Below are positions 58,342 through 64,000 of a DNA stretch of 64,000 nucleotides, one piece after another (the first letter of the stretch is position 1; every line of letters starts with the position of its first letter). The notes under the pieces were generated by a model, which was not told the origin of the DNA, did not search any database, and saw only the letters and a list, made by a program, of their open reading frames with translations. The position numbers and the translations under genes were made by a program. Origin of the DNA: Parahaliea aestuarii (GTDB lineage: Bacteria; Pseudomonadota; Gammaproteobacteria; Pseudomonadales; Halieaceae); NCBI RefSeq assembly GCF_008064635.1, contig NZ_VRYZ01000009.1, positions 145,785 through 209,784 of the forward strand, in the 5' to 3' direction.

Positions 58342-58759
58342 AAAGAGCGCCGCTACCACTCTGGTATCGCGGGATACGCTGATCACCGGCGACATCCACT
58401 TCAGCGGCATGCTGGATATTGAAGGAACCGTGCACGGCAATATCATCGCGCGACCCGACAGCGATGCGCTGGTACGGGTGATCGACGGAGGCTGTGTCGA
58501 GGGTGAGATTCGGTCGCCGGTGGTCATAGTGAACGGCGAGGTGCGAGGCAATGTCCATGCGTCCCTGCACATCGAACTCGCCCCCCGTGCCCGGGTCAGT
58601 GGCGATGTCTACTACGCCCTGATCGAGATGGCGGCAGGGTGCGCAGTAAACGGGCAGCTGGTCCATACCGCGGCGCTGGCCGATGCCCGGGGTGAGGCGG
58701 AAAGCTCGAATGAATTGACGTCAGGCTTCACAGCGGCCACGCTGGCTAAAGTTGACTGA
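58328..58759 (+). CDS. Bactofilin (polymer-forming cytoskeletal protein)
   Basis: The 143-residue protein consists mainly of a right-handed beta-helix bactofilin domain (about 20-110): DTLITGDIHFSGMLDIEGTVHGNI, VRVIDGGCVEGEIRSPVVIVNGEVRGNVHA, and LAPRARVSGDVYYALIEMAAGCAVNGQL, with the regular short hydrophobic repeats of the family. Bactofilins polymerise without nucleotide and often scaffold peptidoglycan enzymes; here an M23 peptidase gene and anmK are nearby. It overlaps the previous gene by 14 bases. Confidence 0.9.
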   Translation: MWRSRKSAATTLVSRDTLITGDIHFSGMLDIEGTVHGNIIARPDSDALVRVIDGGCVEGEIRSPVVIVNGEVRGNVHASLHIELAPRARVSGDVYYALIEMAAGCAVNGQLVHTAALADARGEAESSNELTSGFTAATLAKVD

Positions 58760-58780
58760 TTTACTTGGTCTTACGATAAT
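58752..58780 (+). promoter_or_regulatory. Promoter of erpA
   Basis: TTGACT at 58752-58757 and GATAAT at 58775-58780, spaced by 17 bases, give a strong sigma70-like promoter. The -35 box overlaps the bactofilin stop codon. A GCTGC/GCAGC hairpin lies in the following leader, before the erpA ATG. Confidence 0.6.
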
Positions 58781-58839
58781 CCCTGAGTGTTCGCCCTTAA
58801 TTTTCCAGCCCGAGCTGCCCCGAGCAGCGGATGTGACCC

Positions 58840-59193
58840 ATGTCAGTAGCCGAAGCCTTCAACCCCGCCAGCCTCAACCTGTCGCCACGCGCCGTCGCCA
58901 AGGTGCAGGCGCTGGTTGAAGAGGAGGAAAACCCCGGCCTCAAACTGCGAGTCTATATCACCGGCGGCGGTTGCTCCGGGTTCCAGTACGGCTTCACCTT
59001 TGAGGAAGAAGCCGCCGAAGATGACACGGCCATCGAGCGCGAAGGGGTTACTGTGCTGGTAGACCCGATGAGCTTCCAGTATCTGGTTGGCGCGGAAGTG
59101 GACTACAGCGAGGGCCTTGAGGGCTCCCGCTTCGTCATCAACAATCCCAACGCGGCCACCACTTGCGGCTGCGGCGCGTCCTTTTCTATCTAG
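58840..59193 (+). CDS. erpA: Iron-sulfur cluster insertion protein ErpA
   Basis: The 117-residue A-type carrier has [39 protein letters not shown] with the first cluster Cys and ends [14 protein letters not shown] with the CxC pair. It delivers [4Fe-4S] clusters to apoproteins such as IspG/IspH. A promoter-like sequence precedes it; no IscR site is evident to me. Its stop overlaps the convergent anmK gene by eight bases. Confidence 0.96.
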   Translation: MSVAEAFNPASLNLSPRAVAKVQALVEEEENPGLKLRVYITGGGCSGFQYGFTFEEEAAEDDTAIEREGVTVLVDPMSFQYLVGAEVDYSEGLEGSRFVINNPNAATTCGCGASFSI

Positions 59194-60331
59194 CCACGGC
59201 GCTCGCCCCGCCGGGGTAAACGCCCCCCAGAACCACCGCCCGAGCGGCGCCGGTTACCGCCGGGACATTGCCCGTCAGCCCTTCCAGGGTGCGCCATGCC
59301 AGCCAGGCGAAGGCGGCTGCTTCCACCCATTCCGGAGCGAGGCCGAGTGCGGCTGTGGTGTCGAGCGCGGCCGGTGACAGGCGCCGGTAGAGGCGTCGCA
59401 TCAGATCGGTATTGCGGGCTCCGCCACCACAGACATAGATCTCGTCAACTCTGGTGGCTTCGCGTGTTATCCCCTCGGCGATCGTCGCAGCGGTAAATTC
59501 CGCCAGTGTGCTTTGTACCGCCCGGGCATCGGGACTGTGGGGCAGCTGTTGCAGTTGCCGATCCAGCCAGTCCAGGTTGAAAGCTTCTTTGCCAGTGCTG
59601 CGCGGCCCGGTGCGGGCAAAATAGTCATGGGCCAGAAGCTGGGCGAGAAGCGCGCTGTCAACCTCGCCCTCGGCGGCCCACTGGCCATCGCGGTCAAAGG
59701 CCGTGCCGCGGTGGCGCTGTATCCAGTGATCGAGCAGAGTGTTGCCCGGCCCGGTGTCGAAACCGCGAACACCGCCGGTCCCGTCGAGCAGGGTGGCGTT
59801 GGCAATGCCGCCGATATTGAGAATCACCCTGGCCACCCCGGCAGTCGCAAAGGCCGCGGCATGGAAGGCGGGGGCCAGCGGAGCGCCTTCGCCACCAGCG
59901 GCGATATCGCGTCGACGGAAGTCAGCGACAGTGGTGATGCCGGTCCGTTGGGCAATCGTATTGGGGTCGCCAATCTGCAGCGTAAAGCCCTGCTCTGGAG
60001 GCTGGTGGACAGACGGGGGCAGGTGACGAATGGTCTGGCCGTGGGAGCCAATCGCCCTGATTTCGTCGACCTGATGGCCGCTCTGGTCGAGGAGGCTCAG
60101 CGTCGCCGCGGCGAACAGCTCACCCAGTTCCCTGTCCAGTGCGCCCATACGCTCAATTTCGTTGCTGCCGACCCGGCTGATGGCTGCAATGCGGGACCGG
60201 GTGTCCTCGGTGATGGGATGCTCGCAGGTGGCCAGCAATTCAATCCCGCCGGGCCCGATACGTGTGAGGGCGCAATCGATGCCATCGATACTGGTGCCCG
60301 ACATCAGCCCCACAAAGAGCGAGTCGGGCAC
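59186..60331 (-). CDS. anmK: Anhydro-N-acetylmuramic acid kinase
   Basis: The 381-residue sugar-kinase-fold enzyme begins [20 protein letters not shown], with [38 protein letters not shown] and YVCGGGARN. It phosphorylates anhydro-MurNAc released by cell-wall turnover to MurNAc-6-phosphate; the cell also has the AmgK-MurU branch at 19685-21462, so both peptidoglycan recycling routes are present in this window. It lies just downstream of the M23 peptidase gene. Confidence 0.95.
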   Translation of the reverse strand: MPDSLFVGLMSGTSIDGIDCALTRIGPGGIELLATCEHPITEDTRSRIAAISRVGSNEIERMGALDRELGELFAAATLSLLDQSGHQVDEIRAIGSHGQTIRHLPPSVHQPPEQGFTLQIGDPNTIAQRTGITTVADFRRRDIAAGGEGAPLAPAFHAAAFATAGVARVILNIGGIANATLLDGTGGVRGFDTGPGNTLLDHWIQRHRGTAFDRDGQWAAEGEVDSALLAQLLAHDYFARTGPRSTGKEAFNLDWLDRQLQQLPHSPDARAVQSTLAEFTAATIAEGITREATRVDEIYVCGGGARNTDLMRRLYRRLSPAALDTTAALGLAPEWVEAAAFAWLAWRTLEGLTGNVPAVTGAARAVVLGGVYPGGASAVAR

Positions 60332-60340
60332 GCTGTTGAC

Positions 60341-61795
60341 TCAGCGTTGGCCAGCGTCAGCGCTGGCCTGGTTGAGGGCGAGCCGATTGCCGGATTGCAG
60401 CGAGGCCAGTTGTTGGGCTGCGGGAGCTATGGACTGCTGAAAGGCGGCCATCTCGGTCTGTGGCAGGGTTTTTGCCTTGGGCAGTTCCTTATGGATGGTG
60501 CGCGGGTTGCGGTGAGTCCCGTCGACCAGGAATTCGTAGTGCAGGTGGGGGCCTGTGGCGGCGCCGGTGCTGCCCACGGTGCCGATGACATCGCTCTGGG
60601 ATACGCGTTGGCCCTGCTTTACATGTTTCTTGTGCAGGTGCAGATACTTGGTCACGTAGCGGTCACCGTGCTGGATGAACACATAGTTGCCGTTGGGGCG
60701 GCTGTAGCCGGATTTGATGACCCGGCCGTCGCCAGCGGCGAACACGGGTGTGCCGGTGGGGGCGGCGTAGTCGGTGCCCCGGTGGGGGCGCGTGGTTTTG
60801 TAGATCGGGTGCAAGCGCTTCATATTGAAGTTGGAACTGATCCGGGTGAAGTCCACCGGCGCCATCAGGAAGGCCTTGCGCATACTGACACCATCGGCAT
60901 TGTAGTAGCTCACATCACCCACACTGTCCTGGTAGCGGTAGGCAGTGAAGGTTTCGCCCTGATTGGTAAATGAGGCCGCGACAATGTCGCCATCGCGGTA
61001 TTTCTCGCCGTCGAGATAGTGTTCTTCGTACACCACATGAATGGTGTCACCCTTGCGGGGATCCAGTACAAAGTCGATCACCCCGCCGAAGATATTCGCC
61101 AGCTCCAGAATTTTCACCTGGGAAAGCCCCATGTCCTGGCCGGCCATGAACAGGGATGAGGTGATTTCTCCGCTGGCCCAGGCCTCCCGGACCTCCGGTT
61201 CGCGGATGATGCGCTCTGCGGCAAAGGTGCCATCCTCGCTGCGCAGGTAGGTCACTGATTCCAGTGGCGATACGATGTGCTTTACGCCGCCCAGTTTGCC
61301 GTCGGAACCGGCCAGGAAGGCAACGGTTTGCCCGGGGTAGATGCGGGACAGTTCCTTGCCCTGGGGCGATTCATAGACCACCTGGTGGACATCGCCGTTG
61401 TCGTAACCAGCGCGTTTGAAGATCAGGGAAAGGTTGTCTCCGGCGCGGACAGTTTCTTCTATCCACGCGGGAGCGGGCGGCTCAGCGGCCGCTACCACGG
61501 CGGCGGGCGGATTGCTTTCAGGTGGAGGGGGTGCGCTGTCCGCCGCCGGTGACGGCGGGGCGGCGAGTTCGGCGGTAGCGCCGAGAATACGCTCCACCGC
61601 CTGTTCGGCGCTGTCACTTTCCGGCGCGACTTCACGGTTGGCTTTCACTGAGCCCCCCGGTGTCAGGCCGGCAGCAATGGCCACACCTGCGGTGAGGATC
61701 GCTACCGCCAGGAAATGTTTGTGCTGTCCCAGTTTCTGCTGTCTGCTATTTGCTGTACTAGCAGTTGCCCCTCGCGGCTTCGCGTGCTTAGTCAT
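60341..61795 (-). CDS. M23 peptidoglycan DD-endopeptidase (MepM-like)
   Basis: From the ATG at 61795 the protein has 484 residues: basic N-terminus, one membrane helix (HFLAVAILTAGVAIAAGL), a Pro/Ala-rich spacer, an OapA/LysM-like domain (about 115-175; VRAGDNLSLIFKRAGYDNGDV, IYPGQTVAFL) and a C-terminal M23 domain with HRGTDYAAPTGTPVFAAGDG and HLHYEFLVDG giving the HxxxD and HxH zinc ligands. It should cut cross-links to allow wall growth. Active-site residues appear intact. It is divergent from tyrS. Confidence 0.92.
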   Translation of the reverse strand: MTKHAKPRGATASTANSRQQKLGQHKHFLAVAILTAGVAIAAGLTPGGSVKANREVAPESDSAEQAVERILGATAELAAPPSPAADSAPPPPESNPPAAVVAAAEPPAPAWIEETVRAGDNLSLIFKRAGYDNGDVHQVVYESPQGKELSRIYPGQTVAFLAGSDGKLGGVKHIVSPLESVTYLRSEDGTFAAERIIREPEVREAWASGEITSSLFMAGQDMGLSQVKILELANIFGGVIDFVLDPRKGDTIHVVYEEHYLDGEKYRDGDIVAASFTNQGETFTAYRYQDSVGDVSYYNADGVSMRKAFLMAPVDFTRISSNFNMKRLHPIYKTTRPHRGTDYAAPTGTPVFAAGDGRVIKSGYSRPNGNYVFIQHGDRYVTKYLHLHKKHVKQGQRVSQSDVIGTVGSTGAATGPHLHYEFLVDGTHRNPRTIHKELPKAKTLPQTEMAAFQQSIAPAAQQLASLQSGNRLALNQASADAGQR

Positions 61796-61954
61796 ATTCC
61801 CGGTCTTTATGGTCACTCCCAATTCCGGCCAGTATATTGAAGTTCAGGCGGAATCTACAGTTCCGGTATTATTCGGGTTCACTCAATCAGGGGGCTGGTG
61901 TAAGGTTTTCGCCCTTTTTTCATCCCAAAAGCAATTCCTGTCGAGAGCAGACCC

Positions 61955-63250
61955 ATGAGCAGTGCATTATTGGCGGATCTCCGCGCCCGCGGACTGGTAT
62001 TTCAGGTAGCCGGAGAAGATGAACTTCCGGCCTGGCTTGACGGTGGTTCGCGCACGCTCTATTGCGGCTTTGACCCCACGGCCGACAGCCTGCACATCGG
62101 GTCGCTGGTGCCGCTATTAATGTTGCGCCGTTTTCAGGATGCGGGTCACAGGCCCCTGGCCCTGGTGGGGGGGGCTACCGGATTAATTGGCGATCCCAGC
62201 TTCAAGGCGCAGGAGCGGCAGTTGAATACGCCGGACGTCGTATCCGGCTGGGTGGACAAGCTGAAGCTGCAGGTATCGCGCTTCATCGACTTCGATGCCG
62301 GCGAGCGCAGTGCCGAAGTGGTCAATAACCTCGACTGGACAGCCGGTATGGATGTGCTGACCTTCCTGCGGGATGTCGGCAAGCACTTCTCAGTGAACGC
62401 CATGATCCAGAAAGAATCGGTGAAGCAGCGGATTGAACGCGAGGGCGCGGGCCTCAGCTTCACCGAGTTCACCTATATGATTCTTCAGTCCTACGATTTC
62501 TCCGAGCTTAACCGGCGCAACAATTGCAGCCTGCAGATAGGCGGGTCGGATCAGTGGGGCAATATCACTGGTGGTATCGACCTGACGCGCCGTATGAATG
62601 GCGAAAAGGTTTTTGGCCTGACCATGCCATTGATTACCAAGGCAGATGGCACCAAGTTCGGCAAGACCGAGTCCGGAACTGTCTGGCTGGACGCTGCTCG
62701 CACGTCTCCCTATGCCTTCTACCAGTTTTGGCTGGGAACCGCAGACGCTGATGTCTACCGCTTCCTTAAGTACTTCACTTTTCTGCCGGTGGAGGAAGTT
62801 GATGCCCTCGAGCGCGCCGATGCCGGGCGCGCCGGTCGCCCCGAGGCCCAGGCGGTGCTGGCCCGGGAAGTGACTCGCCTGGTACATGGCGAAGACGGGC
62901 TGCTGGCTGCCCGGCGAATTACAGAGGCCCTGTTCAGTGGTGAACTGGATGCACTTTCTGCCGATGATTTTGCCCAGCTGCGGCAAGACGGCCTGCCCGC
63001 CAGTGCGCTGAACGCATCTGAATGGCCGGAGACCCTCACCCAGCTGTTGACGGAGGCGGGCATGGCGACCTCCGGCAAGCAGGTTAAGGACGCGCTGGGT
63101 CGTAATGCGGTGCTGGTGAACAATGAGCCTGTTGGCTGGGAGGCGAATGCGGCTCCGGCAAAGGTCTTTGCCGCGGATAGGGCGTTATTCGGCCGCTACT
63201 TCCTGGTTCGCCTGGGCAAGAAGAAGTACCACCTGTTCGAGCTGGTTTGA
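61955..63250 (+). CDS. tyrS: Tyrosyl-tRNA synthetase
   Basis: The 431-residue class I synthetase has [19 protein letters not shown] (HIGH motif), [10 protein letters not shown], and [17 protein letters not shown] (KMSKS region as KFGKT), then an S4-like C-terminal domain ([11 protein letters not shown]). It charges tRNA-Tyr. It sits just upstream of a ribosomal RNA operon, an arrangement conserved in Pseudomonas. Confidence 0.97.
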   Translation: MSSALLADLRARGLVFQVAGEDELPAWLDGGSRTLYCGFDPTADSLHIGSLVPLLMLRRFQDAGHRPLALVGGATGLIGDPSFKAQERQLNTPDVVSGWVDKLKLQVSRFIDFDAGERSAEVVNNLDWTAGMDVLTFLRDVGKHFSVNAMIQKESVKQRIEREGAGLSFTEFTYMILQSYDFSELNRRNNCSLQIGGSDQWGNITGGIDLTRRMNGEKVFGLTMPLITKADGTKFGKTESGTVWLDAARTSPYAFYQFWLGTADADVYRFLKYFTFLPVEEVDALERADAGRAGRPEAQAVLAREVTRLVHGEDGLLAARRITEALFSGELDALSADDFAQLRQDGLPASALNASEWPETLTQLLTEAGMATSGKQVKDALGRNAVLVNNEPVGWEANAAPAKVFAADRALFGRYFLVRLGKKKYHLFELV

Positions 63251-63312
63251 GGCCGGCTCTGGGCGGAATTTGTACAGAATTGGCGCCCCGTAAAATTATT
63301 TTCACAAAGTGC

Positions 63313-63341
63313 TTGCGCATCAAAATTCCGCTGCGTATAGT
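63313..63341 (+). promoter_or_regulatory. rrn P1 promoter candidate
   Basis: TTGCGC at 63313-63318 and TATAGT at 63336-63341 with 17-base spacing, followed by GC-rich GCGCCTCCC, the discriminator type seen in stringently controlled rRNA promoters. Confidence 0.55.
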
Positions 63342-63390
63342 GCGCCTCCCTTCGACGAGGACGGGACGCAAAATCCTCCCGAAGGGCACC

Positions 63391-63411
63391 TTGAAACTGA
63401 TTCAGTTTCAA
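63391..63411. promoter_or_regulatory. Perfect inverted repeat between rrn P1 and P2
   Basis: TTGAAACTG at 63391-63399 and CAGTTTCAA at 63403-63411 around ATT. It lies downstream of P1 and upstream of P2. It could be a protein-binding site or an RNA hairpin in the P1 transcript; there is no T-tract after it. Confidence 0.5.
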
Positions 63412-63478
63412 TAGCTTAGGCTAAAAAGGTGAAGTGATCGCGAAGGCAGCGGTTGATGCAAAAAATTGCAAAAAACAG

Positions 63479-63506
63479 TTGCCAACGAAACATCGATCCT
63501 TATAAT
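63479..63506 (+). promoter_or_regulatory. rrn P2 promoter candidate
   Basis: TTGCCA at 63479-63484 and consensus TATAAT at 63501-63506, 16 bases apart. The A-rich stretch upstream (AAAAAATTGCAAAAAACAG at 63460-63478) resembles an UP element. Confidence 0.7.
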
Positions 63507-63585
63507 ACGCGTCCTCGGTTGGGGAGAGCGGTTCAGCAAAGCGCTGGCAGCGACCAACCACTACCCTGAATCCCGGCGATCAGGG

Positions 63586-63597
63586 GCTGATTAACAA
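63586..63597 (+). promoter_or_regulatory. boxA-like antitermination site in the rrn leader
   Basis: GCTGATTAACAA matches the E. coli boxA core GCTCTTTAACAA at 10 of 12 positions and lies about 190 bases before the 16S start, as expected for NusB/NusE loading. Confidence 0.4.
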
Positions 63598-63787
63598 GTA
63601 GACGAAGACAGATGTGTGGGCACTTGTTGAGGTAGTAGCTACGACTATTATCAGACACAAGTGACTCATTGATTCATTACGAATTCTTGATTTTTCGAGT
63701 GTCTGAGCCGAGATTTGGTTGTTGCCGTGGGGTAACCACGTAAATGACCCCTCTTGTTGGCAGGTATTGCAGCAGAGGTAAAAGATT

Positions 63788-64000
63788 AAACTGAAGAGTT
63801 TGATCATGGCTCAGATTGAACGCTGGCGGCAGGCCTAACACATGCAAGTCGAGCGCGAAAGCCCTTTCGGGGGTGAGTAGAGCGGCGGACGGGTGAGTAA
63901 CGCGTAGGAATCTACCTGGTAGTGGGGGACAACATGGGGAAACTCATGCTAATACCGCATACGCCCTACGGGGGAAAGCGGGGGACCTTCGGGCCTCGCG
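63788..64000 (+). rRNA. 16S ribosomal RNA, 5' part
   Basis: The sequence starts AAACTGAAGAGTTTGATCAT, the conserved 5' end, followed by GCTCAGATTGAACGCTGGCG and GGCGGACGGGTGAGTAACGC. It runs off the right edge after about 213 bases. The V1-V2 pattern (ACGCGTAGGAATCTACCTGG, CTAATACCGCATACGCCCTA) suggests a Cellvibrionales-type gammaproteobacterium. Confidence 0.97.

Larger units (their letters stand above)
63251..63787 (+). promoter_or_regulatory. rrn promoter and leader region between tyrS and 16S rRNA
   Basis: This 537-base gap holds no protein gene I can support. It contains two promoter candidates (63313-63341 and 63479-63506), the hairpin arms 63348-63354 / 63380-63386 (CCCTTCG / CGAAGGG), a perfect inverted repeat at 63391-63411, a boxA-like site at 63586-63597 and a GGGG...CCCC-type stem near 63740. 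The last about 180 bases resemble gammaproteobacterial rRNA leader sequence (GTGTGGGCACTTG). Confidence 0.7.

Overview
The window reads as a chromosome segment of a marine-type gammaproteobacterium, probably Cellvibrionales and possibly close to Microbulbifer. The evidence is the 5' part of a 16S rRNA gene at the right edge (gammaproteobacterial in pattern), high GC over most of the window, and gene order that repeatedly matches the Pseudomonas core: lptD-surA-pdxA, amgK-murU, rpe-trpE, trpGDC-crp-osmC-coq7, aroQ-accBC-prmA-dusB-fis-purHD, and argC-(membrane protein)-bactofilin-erpA-anmK-M23 peptidase-tyrS-rrn. The species assignment is an inference.

Region 1 (1-14741, minus strand) is a surface-glycan cluster directly downstream of pdxA, where ksgA-apaG-apaH would often be found. 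It encodes two GT-B/GT2 glycosyltransferases, a second GT2, a polyprenol-phosphate-sugar synthase-like GT2 with a DUF2304 partner, a large polytopic membrane protein, a 4,6-dehydratase, two further SDR sugar-nucleotide enzymes (one strongly resembling UDP-sulfoquinovose synthase), a sulfotransferase, and a partial coiled-coil protein cut by the window edge. Most genes overlap by 1-17 bases. The left 8 kb is visibly AT-richer than the rest, which suggests horizontal acquisition and a possibly sulfated or sulfonated polymer.

Region 2 (14734-22621) holds outer-membrane biogenesis genes (lptD, surA), pdxA, and the divergent peptidoglycan-recycling pair amgK-murU, then a DUF1640-like protein and rpe.

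Region 3 (22636-23892) is accessory. A REP-associated tyrosine transposase (RAYT) is flanked by seven copies of an 18-bp palindromic REP; another REP lies alone between surA and pdxA. The RAYT sits where gph is found between rpe and trpE in Pseudomonas. Next comes an unusual trpE leader: a sigma70-like promoter, four 21-bp tandem repeats that are also an open reading frame with its own Shine-Dalgarno, and a small Trp-rich leader ORF.

Region 4 (23893-42546) contains the trp genes (with a methyltransferase inserted between trpE and trpG), crp, osmC-like, coq7, purD, purH, fis, dusB, prmA, accC, accB, aroQ, dsbD, a PCu(A)C copper chaperone, a DUF2333 protein and a pentapeptide-repeat protein.

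Region 5 (42723-56446) contains DNA polymerase II, a PfkB sugar/nucleoside kinase, PBP1B with a coupled TPR lipoprotein (LpoP-like), a ModF-like ABC ATPase, a Nudix hydrolase, a small secreted cysteine-rich protein, hemB, hemL, hemJ and a ClC channel. A 112-bp inverted-repeat element lies between hemL and hemJ.

Region 6 (56570-64000) contains argC, a DUF6776-like membrane protein, bactofilin, erpA, anmK, an M23 peptidase and tyrS, then the tandem promoters, leader and first about 213 bases of a 16S rRNA gene.
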